Below are positions 9,335-19,557 of a stretch of DNA of 64,000 bases, one piece after another; positions within the stretch are counted from its first letter, which is position 1; every line of letters starts with the position of its first letter. The stretch spans positions 682,001 to 746,000 of the forward strand of contig OY782875.1 of NCBI GenBank assembly GCA_963678565.1. Reading direction: 5' to 3'. The DNA is from SKHV01 sp963678565 (lineage in GTDB: Bacteria; Bacteroidota; Bacteroidia; Bacteroidales; Prolixibacteraceae). The position numbers and the translations under genes were made by a program. Below the pieces are notes generated by a model. The model was given only the letters and a program-made list of their open reading frames with translations, had not been told where the DNA came from and made no database searches.

Positions 9335-10888
9335 TTAAATATCGTTTAAATTTAAAATAATAACAAATTTTGAGCCTTCGTTTTCTTTCGAACTTAACTG
9401 AATGTTAGCGTTTAATAAATTAATTATTTCTGCTGTTAAAGTGAATCCTACACCGGAGGATTCGTGTAGTACGTCTTCTTTAGTTCTTGGCGCATTAAAT
9501 TGTTCATTTATTTGTTTTTGATCTTCTGCTGAAATGCCAGTTCCAGTATCTTTAACCGTGATTTCTAATTGATGATCAGTTGCTTGGTAGCCAAAAAATA
9601 CTTCACCCGACTGTGTGAATTTTACTGCATTCATCAAAAGCTGAAGAATTGCTTGTCTTAACAAATCGCGAGAAGTTTTTATTCTTATCGCTGCATTTTT
9701 TGGTTTTTCTGTTTTTAATTGAACCTTATTTTTGCCATAAGCAATCAACATTCTCTCTGTGTTTTGAGCCAAGTTGTTAAATACGTGTTCAAAATTAAAT
9801 TCTCGTTCAGTTTTTACTAATTGTTTTGATTCCATTTTTGAAAAGTCGATGATTGAATCGATTAAATTCAAAAGTAAAATCCCATTTCCTTGAATTATTT
9901 TAAGGAACTCTTTATTTTCTTTTTGGATTGATTCTGAGTCTGAAATCATGTTTGAGAACCCAATAATTGCATTAATTGGTGTACGTATTTCGTGACTTAG
10001 ATTTGCAAGGAATTTTGATTTTAACTCATTGGCTTTTACTGCAGTATCTTTTGCTTTTATTATTTCGTTACGCACCTTAACCATCGTTGAAACATCTTCA
10101 ATTATACCTTCGATGACCTTATTCCCAAATTCATCTTCGATTACTGTTAGTAAGATGTTACCAATGAAAGTCTGCTTATTCTTTTTGTTAAATACTAACT
10201 CAAAGTTTGCTTCGTTTGTAGCCAGAATTGTTTCTCCAACTACATCTGAAATTTCTTTGCCATGAATAATGTCGGTAAAAGTTAAATGCCCTTTGTGGCT
10301 CTCCTCACAATTAAAAAGTTGTGTGAACCTTTTGTTGAAGTCAATAATCGAAAGGTGTGTATTTGCATAAAATATCGCTAATGGTGCATGTTCGAAAATT
10401 GCTTTATACTTTATTTTATTTTTTGTGTTTTCTATTTCAACATGTTGTAATTGGGTGATGTCTCTAGAAATACCAATGGTTCCAATACATTCTTTTCTCT
10501 TATCTAAAAGTGGAATCTTTGTGTCGGATATATTAATTTTTTCTCCTTGATATTCTACTTCATGGATGAAATTAATTTGAGGTTGTAGTGTTTTTATTAT
10601 TTCTTGTTCATTCTGATACAATATTTCCGCGTCCTTGAAAAAATCAAAATCAGTTTTTCCAATTGCTTCTTCTGGTTTTTTTAAATTTAGCAACTTTGTT
10701 TGGGCATTGTTTATATACATAAACTTACTTTCTCTATCTTTGAGATAGACAAAATCTGGGAAATTATCCGTGATCGATTTGAATTTTGTTAATTCCAATT
10801 CTGTCTTTTTATTTCTTTTTAATGCAATAATGAGCAAGAAAGTTAATGCGATAATAACCAGAATAAGAAGTACAAAAATGTTTTGCAT
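9335..10888 (-). CDS. PAS-domain sensor histidine kinase
   Basis: 517-residue membrane kinase. One N-terminal transmembrane helix (about 4-23) is followed by two PAS domains (about 35-145 and 160-275), a short coiled coil, then HisKA with the phospho-acceptor His299 in NLSHEIRTPINAI, and a HATPase_c domain with an N-box (LLMNAVKF), DTGTGIS and a GVGFTL motif. There is no periplasmic sensing domain, so the signal is probably intracellular and read by the PAS folds. The downstream receiver is the likely target. Confidence 0.92.
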   Translation of the reverse strand: MQNIFVLLILVIIALTFLLIIALKRNKKTELELTKFKSITDNFPDFVYLKDRESKFMYINNAQTKLLNLKKPEEAIGKTDFDFFKDAEILYQNEQEIIKTLQPQINFIHEVEYQGEKINISDTKIPLLDKRKECIGTIGISRDITQLQHVEIENTKNKIKYKAIFEHAPLAIFYANTHLSIIDFNKRFTQLFNCEESHKGHLTFTDIIHGKEISDVVGETILATNEANFELVFNKKNKQTFIGNILLTVIEDEFGNKVIEGIIEDVSTMVKVRNEIIKAKDTAVKANELKSKFLANLSHEIRTPINAIIGFSNMISDSESIQKENKEFLKIIQGNGILLLNLIDSIIDFSKMESKQLVKTEREFNFEHVFNNLAQNTERMLIAYGKNKVQLKTEKPKNAAIRIKTSRDLLRQAILQLLMNAVKFTQSGEVFFGYQATDHQLEITVKDTGTGISAEDQKQINEQFNAPRTKEDVLHESSGVGFTLTAEIINLLNANIQLSSKENEGSKFVIILNLNDI

Positions 10889-10986
10889 GGAATGAAATAA
10901 TTAGGTTTTTAATTTACAATTATTTTTTGAGTTCGCTATGAGGATTTGAAAATTAGTGAAAATGAATATCGATAAACAAGTATCTA

Positions 10987-12321
10987 ATGGACATATTAAT
11001 TTATATTTTAGTAGCAATTGTAATTGCATTTTCCATCGCTTACATCTATTATAACTCGCAAAAGAGGAAGCTTACAGAGCAACATCAGCTTATAATAGAC
11101 GACCTTAAAACTCAGAATAATGAGCTAGAGAAGCAAAATTTAGTTGCTAGTGAGAAAGGCGAATATTTAACAAAACAGTTGAGCGACTCACAGCTTTTAA
11201 ACAACCAAAAGCAAGAAGAAAACGAAAGAGTTAAGTCGGAACTTACTAAGTTGAAAGTTGAAAATGAGCATTTGTTAAGGAAAAACGAAGATGTTCTGAA
11301 AGAGTTTGAAAAGTTGCAAAAGCAAGCTAAAACTGAATTTGAGAACATTGCCAATAAAATTTTAAAGCAAAATACAGTCGAATTTTCTAATGTAAACAAC
11401 GAAAGGCTGAAGGAGATTTTGTCGCCTTTAAAAGACAAAATTGTAACTTTTGAAAAGAAGGTTGAAGATACTTATGAAAAAGGACTAAAAGATCAAACCG
11501 ACCTGCGTGCAGAGCTGAAAAAATTGCAGGATTTGAATTACAAAATTAGCGAAGAGGCAACGAATTTAACAAAGGCGCTGAAAGGCGATGTGAAAAAGCA
11601 AGGAAACTGGGGGGAAGTTGTTTTAGAGCGAGTGTTGGAGCGTTCGGGTTTAACCGAAGGACAGGAATTTGAACGCGAAGTGGTAGCGAAAAATGGAGAA
11701 GGCAAAATCATTAGACCCGATGTGATTGTAAATTTGCCCGATAAAAAGCACATTATTATCGATTCAAAAGTTTCTTTAGTTGCTTATGAACGCTACACCA
11801 GCGCTGATGAACAAACCGATCGCGACCGTTTTGTGAAGGAGCATTTGTTATCGCTTAAAAGTCATATAAAAGAACTTCACTTAAAGCATTATAGTTCATC
11901 ACCAAGCTTTAATTCTCCCGATTTTGTGCTTTTGTTTATTCCAATCGAATCTTCGTTTAGTTTAGCAGTAGAACACGATCAGCAAATATTTAATTATGCA
12001 TGGGAAAATAAAATTGTAATTGTGAGTCCATCAACTTTATTGGCAACTTTACGCACAATTGCTTCGATTTGGCAACAAGAGAATCAAACAAAGAACGCGT
12101 TGGAAATAGCAAAACAAAGTGGTGCTTTGTACGATAAGTTTGCTTCATTTATTGAAGATGTTGATAAGCTCGGACGTAACATTGATACTATCCAAAAAAC
12201 TTATGGCGATGCGAGTAAAAAACTTTACACCGGAAAAGGAAATCTTGTAAGACGAGCCGAAATATTGCGAGAATTAGGTGCTGCGGCTTCGAAGCAAATT
12301 CCCGATAAGTTTATCGAATAA
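10987..12321 (+). CDS. rmuC: DNA recombination protein RmuC homologue
   Basis: 444 residues: an N-terminal membrane helix (about 3-22), a long coiled coil (about 25-135), then the RmuC nuclease-like domain (about 190-400) with GNWGEVVLERVLE and IIDSKVSL, typical of the family. RmuC limits recombination between short inverted repeats in E. coli; the predicted PD-(D/E)XK-type fold is known for the family. The stop abuts the stop of the convergent dehydratase with no bases between them, so the two mRNAs must overlap or terminate within each other. Confidence 0.93.
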   Translation: MDILIYILVAIVIAFSIAYIYYNSQKRKLTEQHQLIIDDLKTQNNELEKQNLVASEKGEYLTKQLSDSQLLNNQKQEENERVKSELTKLKVENEHLLRKNEDVLKEFEKLQKQAKTEFENIANKILKQNTVEFSNVNNERLKEILSPLKDKIVTFEKKVEDTYEKGLKDQTDLRAELKKLQDLNYKISEEATNLTKALKGDVKKQGNWGEVVLERVLERSGLTEGQEFEREVVAKNGEGKIIRPDVIVNLPDKKHIIIDSKVSLVAYERYTSADEQTDRDRFVKEHLLSLKSHIKELHLKHYSSSPSFNSPDFVLLFIPIESSFSLAVEHDQQIFNYAWENKIVIVSPSTLLATLRTIASIWQQENQTKNALEIAKQSGALYDKFASFIEDVDKLGRNIDTIQKTYGDASKKLYTGKGNLVRRAEILRELGAAASKQIPDKFIE

Positions 12322-13266
12322 TTAAAAAGGTAAATTGCTCAAATCAACATTCCCGCCCGATAAAATTATAGCGATAGATTTGTTTTTTGTATCAATTTTC
12401 TTTTCAAGAAGCGCTGCCAATGGTACGGTAGATGATGGTTCCACTATTATTTTCATTCGTTCCCATATTAGTTGCATTGCTTGTACGATACTTTCTTCAG
12501 AGACCGTCACGATCCCATCAACGTAATTTAGTATAAGCTCAAAATTGCGTTTTCCGACTGAGGTGAGTAATCCGTCGGCGATTGTTTGAGGATTGCGCGA
12601 TGGAATTAGTTTTTTAGCACAGAATGAACGGTAAGCATCATCTGCTCCAAGTGGTTCACAAGCAATTACTTTTGTTGTTGGCGAAAGTTGTTTTGCGGCC
12701 AAAGCGCTTCCGGCCAGTAATCCTCCTCCGCCAACTGGAACCAACAGAAAATCGGGATGTTTGATTTCTTGTAACAATTCAAGGGCAGCTGTTCCTTGTC
12801 CTGCAATGATTTGATTGTTATCGTAAGGGTGAATTTCAATAGCACCAGTTGCTTCTATTACTTTCTTTAAAGTTGCTTCTCTTGCTTCTAATGTTGGTTC
12901 ACAAAAAGTGATGAATGCTCCATATCCTTCAACGGCTTTTTGCTTCACTAAAGGGGCATTGTTGGGCATTACAATATGTGCTGAAATGTTATTTTGCTGG
13001 GCTGCTAATGCTAAAGCTGCCGCATGGTTGCCCGAGGAATGAGTTGCAACGCCTGTTTGTTTTTCGTCATCAGAAAGTTGCATTATTGCATTGGTGGCAC
13101 CTCTGAATTTAAAAGCACCTACCTTTTGGAAATTTTCACATTTAAAGAAAACTTGGTTGCCAACGATTTGATTAATACTTTGGTTTTCTAGAACTGGAGT
13201 TCGATGAACCCGGTTTTTAATTCGTTCATAAGCTTCTAAAATAGCTTCAAAGTTGGCAGTTTTCAT
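12322..13266 (-). CDS. Threonine/serine dehydratase-type PLP enzyme
   Basis: 314 residues of the fold-type II PLP family. The PLP lysine is Lys53 in AFKFRGA, the substrate loop SSGNHAAALA follows, and the phosphate-binding glycine loop is PVGGGGLLAG. There is no C-terminal ACT-like regulatory domain, so it is the short, catabolic type (TdcB, serine racemase or threo-3-hydroxyaspartate lyase class) rather than isoleucine-sensitive IlvA. The exact substrate cannot be set from motifs. The gene lies 1 bp downstream of the next minus-strand gene, so they may be co-transcribed. Confidence 0.85.
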   Translation of the reverse strand: MKTANFEAILEAYERIKNRVHRTPVLENQSINQIVGNQVFFKCENFQKVGAFKFRGATNAIMQLSDDEKQTGVATHSSGNHAAALALAAQQNNISAHIVMPNNAPLVKQKAVEGYGAFITFCEPTLEAREATLKKVIEATGAIEIHPYDNNQIIAGQGTAALELLQEIKHPDFLLVPVGGGGLLAGSALAAKQLSPTTKVIACEPLGADDAYRSFCAKKLIPSRNPQTIADGLLTSVGKRNFELILNYVDGIVTVSEESIVQAMQLIWERMKIIVEPSSTVPLAALLEKKIDTKNKSIAIILSGGNVDLSNLPF

Positions 13267-13267
13267 T

Positions 13268-14440
13268 TTAATCGGAGTTGATTTGATTCTTCAGAACCAA
13301 CCAAAAATCAGCGTCAGAAATTAAATCTTCATAATAACACCTGTTTTCAACCATTTCAGGTTGTTGCATTTTTGATGCGATAATCCTTAAACTAGAAACG
13401 CTTTTTCCTGTTTTTCCATCTTGATTGATGAAATCTTTAGTTAAGCTAATTCGATTTAGTATGAAATTGTCGTCGATATTTTGGTAGGTTGTTGTGCAAT
13501 TGAAGGTTACATCGGTGTAGAAATTAGTAGAATCAACTGCCAGCGAGCGACCTTGCAAACTGAATTTCGAAGATTGTATTTGTAATTCATTTTTATAAAT
13601 AACCTTTGTGGTTTTCGAAACATATATTTTCCCTTGATAGCGTTCTGCGTAATAATCGCCACTACGGCTTAATTCAGGGTTTGAAAGTTGGTAGCCGATT
13701 ACCCAAACCGAATCATAATTATAGGTTTCTTCGGCTTCTAATGTTAAGTCATATTCGAAAAGGAACTCAGGGTTTAAAACATTTTGGGCACTTCTCACAA
13801 TGTCAAATTCAAGCAGCTCGTCCATTTGTGTTGTTCCATCGGCCAGACTTAAAATGTCAAAATCGCGGTATACATTCTCAAAATTGTAGTTAATCGATTG
13901 GAATGCATCGTTGCGATTGCCATAACCGTTAGCGTCGGATAAATTTACCAAGGCATCTCTTTTTCTGAACGAAGAATCATTCTCGAAATACTCACATTGA
14001 TACAATGCTTTGTAGCTTATTGGTCGGTTAAAATAGTTGTTTGGAATAAGCTCGGTAGCTTCCTTCATAATTCGGTAAAGTACCTTCGATTCTGAACTAA
14101 TCACGATGCCATCTAAGCCATAAGTTTTAGGTTCAAGGTTTATGGTTGAAATGTTATATCTTAAATACCTTTCAATTGAAATGTTGGTTTCATTGAAGCC
14201 AATTGCAGAAAAATTTAATCGCTTTGATTTCAGAGTTGCATCAACTTCTAATTCAAAATAGCCCTCGTAATCACTTGCTGTTCCTTGCGTGGTTCCGGCA
14301 ATTCTAATGTTAACAAATGGCAACGCTTCTTTTGTTTGCTTATCAACAATAAGGCCTTTTAATATTAGCTTTTCTTTCGCAAAAGCTGGCTGCAATAAAA
14401 CAATAAGAAATACGATTAACAGGCTAGTTTTTATATTCAT
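13268..14440 (-). CDS. Exported protein with carboxypeptidase-regulatory-like domain
   Basis: 390 residues with a cleavable signal peptide (hydrophobic stretch ending near AFAKE). Residues 25-110 form a CarboxypepD_reg-like beta sandwich (LKGLIVDKQTKEALPFVNI, GTTQGTASDYEGYFEL), the plug-proximal domain also seen in SusC/TonB-dependent receptors and related Bacteroidota envelope proteins. The rest resembles the beta-rich body of DUF5686-like proteins but I cannot assign it. Role is probably in the outer envelope. Confidence 0.75.
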   Translation of the reverse strand: MNIKTSLLIVFLIVLLQPAFAKEKLILKGLIVDKQTKEALPFVNIRIAGTTQGTASDYEGYFELEVDATLKSKRLNFSAIGFNETNISIERYLRYNISTINLEPKTYGLDGIVISSESKVLYRIMKEATELIPNNYFNRPISYKALYQCEYFENDSSFRKRDALVNLSDANGYGNRNDAFQSINYNFENVYRDFDILSLADGTTQMDELLEFDIVRSAQNVLNPEFLFEYDLTLEAEETYNYDSVWVIGYQLSNPELSRSGDYYAERYQGKIYVSKTTKVIYKNELQIQSSKFSLQGRSLAVDSTNFYTDVTFNCTTTYQNIDDNFILNRISLTKDFINQDGKTGKSVSSLRIIASKMQQPEMVENRCYYEDLISDADFWLVLKNQINSD

Positions 14441-14625
14441 AATTTCTATTTCTAAATTGTTTTTGTACTTTCAAAACGGAAAACAAAGTATTCTATTTCA
14501 GGATAAATTCAAAAAAAATCTTAAAAGTATATCGATCGTACAATTTCATTCGTTATACTTACGCACATTAAAAATTAACTTTGATAAAAGTACAAAATAA
14601 TAATTGAGCATTGATTTCACAATTT

Positions 14626-15276
14626 ATGAAAATCATAAAACAAAATATTAGTTTGAAAATTTTCTTGTTGCTTGCTGTCTTGGCAAGTATGAGCTCGTGT
14701 GTTGCGAAAAAGAAATTTGTTGCAATGGAGTCTTCTCGAAACAGATCAACAAATAGAGTTTTGGAATTAACGAAAGAGCTTGCCGAGTTGAAGACAGAAT
14801 TTAATGACTTTAAAAATGAATTTCATTACAATAATTCAGAAAAGAATAGCTATATCGATTCTCTAAATCGCGAGATTGTTAATTTAAATTCTGATTTGAT
14901 ATCGAAAGAAGAGAATATTGAAGGACAGCAATTTTCATTTCAGGTTGAAAAACGACGTTTGAACCAGTTGTTGGTTGATAAAGATCGTACGATAAGAGAT
15001 TTAGAGCATCGAATTAATTTTCTCGAACTTGAGGTAAATGGTCTAAAAGATGATGCTGTTAATGCGTCGTTAGAAGTTCAAAATTCGAAAGGTGAAGTTC
15101 GTTCATTGGAACGACAAATTCGTTTAAAGGAATCTTCGATTAATCGATTAAATACAGAGCTAGATCGAGCGAAAACTGAATCAACAAGAATTGAAAGACA
15201 GTTAGAAGATAAAGAACAAGAGATTAGACGATTGAATAACAATATTAAGTTATTGAAATCGCAATTGGCACAATGA
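14626..15276 (+). CDS. Coiled-coil lipoprotein
   Basis: 216 residues from the ATG at 14626; an in-frame TTG at 14611 is possible but would put five residues ahead of a standard signal. The signal ends in a lipobox, LASMSSC. The mature part is almost entirely charged coiled coil (from about residue 35 to the end), with no enzymatic domain. Such proteins can tether or space envelope complexes; function is unknown. Confidence 0.75.
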   Translation: MKIIKQNISLKIFLLLAVLASMSSCVAKKKFVAMESSRNRSTNRVLELTKELAELKTEFNDFKNEFHYNNSEKNSYIDSLNREIVNLNSDLISKEENIEGQQFSFQVEKRRLNQLLVDKDRTIRDLEHRINFLELEVNGLKDDAVNASLEVQNSKGEVRSLERQIRLKESSINRLNTELDRAKTESTRIERQLEDKEQEIRRLNNNIKLLKSQLAQ

Positions 15277-15298
15277 TTTTTGAGGAATAGAAAATATA

Positions 15299-15336
15299 AA
15301 AAAAGGGTTGAATGCGCATCATTCAACCCTTTTTTG
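15299..15336. terminator. Bidirectional terminator
   Basis: AAAAAAGGGTTGAATG and CATTCAACCCTTTTTT form a 16-bp stem with a 5-base loop between the convergent coiled-coil lipoprotein and otsAB. Confidence 0.9.
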
Positions 15337-15346
15337 AATTTATTAT

Positions 15347-17554
15347 TTATTGATATAAACTTTCTAGTAAGGCTCTTGCTTTGTCAACCGATTCAACTTT
15401 GAAATTTGCTTCGGTTTTCATCATACCAACTTTAACCGAAATGGTATCTTCAGGTAACTCACGAAACATGTACTCGTCGGTCCAATCGTCGCCAATTGCG
15501 AAGATAAAGTCATAATCTTTGTTCGAAATAAAGTTCATGGCTGCTACACCTTTGTTGATGCCTCCGGTTTTTACTTCAATCACTTTGTTCCCTTCCATGA
15601 TTTCTAAGTTATGATTGGCAATTAAATTGGTCAATTCATCTTTCAATTCGTTTGCTCTCAGCACTCCTTGTTCAGGTTCCGCTTTTCTAAAATGCCAAAC
15701 CAACGAGTAGTTTTTCTCTTCGATGAATGCTCCCGGGGTTCTGTCGACAAAACTTTGAAGAGCAGGTCTAACAAATTGTTTCCAATCGTCGTTAATTGCG
15801 GTAAGCATTTCCCAATCCGAATCGAGGGTTTTCATCCATACTCCATGCTCAACAATAAAATTAACATCGTATCCTTTAAACCATTTTTTCAAGGTATCGC
15901 GGTCGCGACCACTAATTATCACCACATCATTTTTTTTATCCTTGGTTAAGTTTTCAATAATTGAATAAACCTGCTTGTCGGGTGATGCAGCTTGTGGATT
16001 ATTTTGAAAGTGTGCAAGTGTTCCATCGTAATCGAGGAAGATCACACGCGATTTTGAATTGGCATAAGTTTTCGAAATTGATTTCACAACTGATGGACTT
16101 ACTTTCTTTGCAAAGAAGTTATTTTGAATATCTTGAATTTTTAATAGCGATTCAACAAAATCGTTTGCCCACTTGAAAATATCGTAACGGCTCAATCGTT
16201 CTTGCATAAGTTCCATTCGTTCTGCTTGTTCTTCGCGCGACATGGTTAAGGCTTGATAAAGTCCTTGAGCCATTTCTTTAAAGTTATTCGGGTTAATAAT
16301 AATCGATTCCCCCATTTCCTTACTAACACCAGCCATTTCACTTAATAGTACAACGCCGGATTTATTTATACGTGAAGCAACATATTCTTTGGCTACCAAA
16401 TTCATTCCATCGCGTACCGGAGTGATCATTGCCACATCGCATGAACTGTAAAGTTCAATTAAATTCTCGAATGGGAGCGAGCGGTAGAAATACCAAATGG
16501 GAGTATAGTTGATCATTCCAAAACGGCCATTAATTTTCCCAACCAATTGGTCGACTCTTTCTTTTAATTGTATGTAATGATCCACCTGATCGCGCGAGGG
16601 CACTGCCAACATAATAAGCGTAACTTTTCCTCTATATTCGGGGTATGTTTCTAAGAATAGTTCGAAAGCTTTCAATCGGTTTGGAATTCCTTTGGTGTAA
16701 TCTAAGCGATCTATTGAGATTATAAGTCGACGACCATCATCCATTAAGAAATATTTATCTAAATCGCGATGTAATTCTGATTTTTCTTGCAAGGATTTGG
16801 TCAATACATTTTTTGCTGCTTTTTCAAATTTTTGATAGTCAATTCCCATTGGGAAAGTGTCGGCCATTACAATTCTATCTTCTAAATGAATTTGGTTGAA
16901 GTTGATTTCATGCCCTAATAATCGACGTACACAACTAAAGAAATGTCGTTCGTAATCGTAGGTGTGAAATCCAATTAAATCGGCACCTAGGATTCCTTTA
17001 ATCAGTTCGTTACGCCAAGGTAGAATGCGGAATACCTCAAACGATGGAAATGGAATATGAAGAAAAAATCCAATCGTAACATTGGGGCGTTTCGATTTGA
17101 TCATTTCAGGAACCAATAGAAGCTGATAATCATGAATCCAAATGGTGTCTCCATCTTCGATGGTTTCTATTGCTGCATTAGCAAATAGTTGGTTTACTTC
17201 AACATAGGCATTCCAGAACTTTTGATCGTACGAAATGTATTGCATGAAATAATGAAATAGCGGCCAAATTGTTTTGTTGCTAAAGCCTTCGTAATACAGA
17301 TTAATCTGATCTTCGGTTAAATGAACTGGAACACAGTTTTCTTTCTGAAATGCTTTGTCCACATTTTGTAGTTCCTTTTTGTTCAGTTCATCAAGTGATA
17401 AGCCTGGCCAGCCAATCCATTTACCATTGTATTTTTTGTAAATCGATTTCATCCCAGTTGCTAATCCACCGACTGATGGCTGCAATTTGAAATCTTCTTC
17501 ATCTTTTTCAATTTGATATGGTAAACGGTTTGATAAAATGTGAATTTTATTCAT
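15347..17554 (-). CDS. Bifunctional trehalose-6-phosphate synthase/phosphatase (OtsA-OtsB fusion)
   Basis: 735 residues. The first ~470 are a GT20 trehalose-6-phosphate synthase: HDYQLLLVP at 141-149, GIDYQKF, SIDRLDYTKGI at 280-290 and RDGMNLVAKE at 381-390. From about 500 on it is a HAD-type trehalose-6-phosphate phosphatase, with the nucleophile motif DYDGT at 508-512, IISGRD, and GDDWTDEYMF. A single chain therefore makes trehalose from UDP-glucose and glucose-6-phosphate. The synthase N-terminus begins directly at the catalytic fold (IHILSNRLP). A GH15 enzyme gene lies divergently 125 bp away. Confidence 0.95.
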   Translation of the reverse strand: MNKIHILSNRLPYQIEKDEEDFKLQPSVGGLATGMKSIYKKYNGKWIGWPGLSLDELNKKELQNVDKAFQKENCVPVHLTEDQINLYYEGFSNKTIWPLFHYFMQYISYDQKFWNAYVEVNQLFANAAIETIEDGDTIWIHDYQLLLVPEMIKSKRPNVTIGFFLHIPFPSFEVFRILPWRNELIKGILGADLIGFHTYDYERHFFSCVRRLLGHEINFNQIHLEDRIVMADTFPMGIDYQKFEKAAKNVLTKSLQEKSELHRDLDKYFLMDDGRRLIISIDRLDYTKGIPNRLKAFELFLETYPEYRGKVTLIMLAVPSRDQVDHYIQLKERVDQLVGKINGRFGMINYTPIWYFYRSLPFENLIELYSSCDVAMITPVRDGMNLVAKEYVASRINKSGVVLLSEMAGVSKEMGESIIINPNNFKEMAQGLYQALTMSREEQAERMELMQERLSRYDIFKWANDFVESLLKIQDIQNNFFAKKVSPSVVKSISKTYANSKSRVIFLDYDGTLAHFQNNPQAASPDKQVYSIIENLTKDKKNDVVIISGRDRDTLKKWFKGYDVNFIVEHGVWMKTLDSDWEMLTAINDDWKQFVRPALQSFVDRTPGAFIEEKNYSLVWHFRKAEPEQGVLRANELKDELTNLIANHNLEIMEGNKVIEVKTGGINKGVAAMNFISNKDYDFIFAIGDDWTDEYMFRELPEDTISVKVGMMKTEANFKVESVDKARALLESLYQ

Positions 17555-17679
17555 AATATTTTAATTTCGATTTTAATTTTGAATTATTGAAAGTTTAGAA
17601 AACAATTTCGTAGAACTTTTCTTAATATACATAATGCCTTTTTTATAAACGAATAAAATCCCACAAAACCATAATTGTT

Positions 17680-19491
17680 ATGAACAATTTAAACTATGGT
17701 ATTATAGGAAATTGTACCTCCGGTGCTTTAGTATCAGAAACTGGCTGTATCGATTGGTTATGTCTCCCTGAATTTAATTCACCTTCGGTTTTTGCCAGTA
17801 TTTTAGATACACAAGTCGGTGGTAAATTTGATATAAGTCCTGTAACATCATTCAAGGTAAATCAATTTTATATAAAGAAAACGAATATCCTCGTTACAAA
17901 GTTTAAATGTGAAGATGGAATTTTTGAGGTGCTCGATTTTATGCCTCGCTACAAGCATGATAAACATACCCGTGGTATTTATTCACCACCCGACTTAATT
18001 CGCTATATAAAGTTGGTGGATGGAAATCCTAAATTTAAAGTGAATTATCAGCCGCAGTTGGAGTATGCCGCTTTTGATACTAAAACAGTTATAAAGGACA
18101 AGTATATCAAGTCATACACTACCGAAGGCGAGTATGATTCGATGTATTTATATTCTGATTTTGATAAAGAAAAGATATTAAATGGCAATGAAATTGTGCT
18201 TGAAAAAGATAATTTTTTCTTAGTAAGTTATCATCAAAAACTATTAATTCAGGATACAGAACGAGCTTACTTAAAGCTACAACGCACCAAGGTTTATTGG
18301 TTGAACTGGACTTCTCAAAATCCCTCGTATACCGAGTTCGACGATGAGATTGTTAGAAGTGCCTTAGTTTTAAAACTTTTAAGTTTTGATAAAAGTGGAG
18401 CTGTGTTGGCCGCACTAACAACCTCTTTGCCTGAATCGATTGGGGAAGTTCGGAATTGGGATTATCGTTTCTGTTGGATTCGAGATGCCTCAATGGTGGT
18501 GAAGATTATGAAAGAAATTGGTCATAATAGTATTTCTCGTCGCTACCTAAATTTCATTAAGAATTTGATGCCCGATAAGGATGAGAAAATGCAGATTATG
18601 TACGGCATTAATGGTGAAAAGAAATTAACCGAACTAGAGTTAGGCCATTTGAGTGGTTATGAAAACTCGGCACCTGTTCGAGTTGGAAATGCAGCTTTTA
18701 TGCAAAAACAAAATGACATTTATGGAATTTTGTTAGATGTTATTTATCAGCACTTTAGTATTCATTCTACTTCGCTTCAATTTAGCGAGGAACTTTGGAC
18801 AATTGTTCGTAATGTAGTTCGAATTGTTGAGCGCAACTGGCATTTGCCCGATAAAGGAATTTGGGAAATACGGAACGAAGACAAACATTTTACTTTTAGC
18901 AAAGTGCTATGCTGGACAGCAATAAACCGGGCAATGAAAATTGCTGATTTATTGAATCAAACCGAATATGTTGAGCAATGGAAACCATTACAAGACGAAA
19001 TTAAGGCAGATATCTATAAAAATGCTTGGTCTGAAAAAAAGAAAGCCTTTACACAGGCTTATGGCGTTGAAGATTTGGATGCTTCAGTTCTACTCATGGA
19101 AAGTTATGGGTTTATAAAAGCAAAAGATCCCAAATATATAAGTACTACCCTTGCAATTCAAGAGGAATTGGAACACAATGGACTTTTGTTTAGGTACAAG
19201 AATAGCGATGATTTTGGAACTCCGAATTCTGCATTTACAATTTGTACCTTCTGGTTAATTAATAGCTTGTTTAAAATTGGAAAGAAAAAAGAAGCGCGCG
19301 AAAAATTCAAAACCTTGTTAAGTTATTCAAATCACTTGGGGCTTTTTAGCGAAGATATTGATTTTAAAAGTAAGCGTTTATTAGGAAATTTTCCACAGGC
19401 TTATTCTCATTTGGCATTAATCGAAACAGCAATTACAATTTCAGGCGGAGAGTTAACCGAGGAAGAATTGTTGTATGAAATATTAGACTAA
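17680..19491 (+). CDS. GH15 family glycoside hydrolase (trehalase or glucoamylase type)
   Basis: 603 residues with the family plan: an N-terminal beta domain (about 1-220) starting GIIGNCTSGALVSETG and CIDWLCLPEF, then an (alpha/alpha)6 barrel. Visible catalytic-region motifs are NWDYRFCWIRDAS near 262-274 and LFSEDID near 565. Some bacterial GH15 enzymes of this architecture are trehalases (mycobacterial example). The divergent trehalose synthase/phosphatase gene makes trehalose or a related alpha-glucan the likely substrate here, as inference. No signal peptide is present, so it is cytoplasmic. Confidence 0.9.
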   Translation: MNNLNYGIIGNCTSGALVSETGCIDWLCLPEFNSPSVFASILDTQVGGKFDISPVTSFKVNQFYIKKTNILVTKFKCEDGIFEVLDFMPRYKHDKHTRGIYSPPDLIRYIKLVDGNPKFKVNYQPQLEYAAFDTKTVIKDKYIKSYTTEGEYDSMYLYSDFDKEKILNGNEIVLEKDNFFLVSYHQKLLIQDTERAYLKLQRTKVYWLNWTSQNPSYTEFDDEIVRSALVLKLLSFDKSGAVLAALTTSLPESIGEVRNWDYRFCWIRDASMVVKIMKEIGHNSISRRYLNFIKNLMPDKDEKMQIMYGINGEKKLTELELGHLSGYENSAPVRVGNAAFMQKQNDIYGILLDVIYQHFSIHSTSLQFSEELWTIVRNVVRIVERNWHLPDKGIWEIRNEDKHFTFSKVLCWTAINRAMKIADLLNQTEYVEQWKPLQDEIKADIYKNAWSEKKKAFTQAYGVEDLDASVLLMESYGFIKAKDPKYISTTLAIQEELEHNGLLFRYKNSDDFGTPNSAFTICTFWLINSLFKIGKKKEAREKFKTLLSYSNHLGLFSEDIDFKSKRLLGNFPQAYSHLALIETAITISGGELTEEELLYEILD

Positions 19492-19506
19492 ATATAGATG
19501 TAAATA

Positions 19507-19557
19507 AAAGGCTTCTGCTTCCATTGTAAATAAAGAACGGAAACAGGAGCTTTTTTT
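19507..19557. terminator. Terminator between GH15 gene and hydF
   Basis: GGCTTCTGCTTCC pairs imperfectly with GGAAACAGGAGC across a 16-base loop, followed by seven T on the plus strand; it overlaps the last bases of hydF. Confidence 0.65.
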
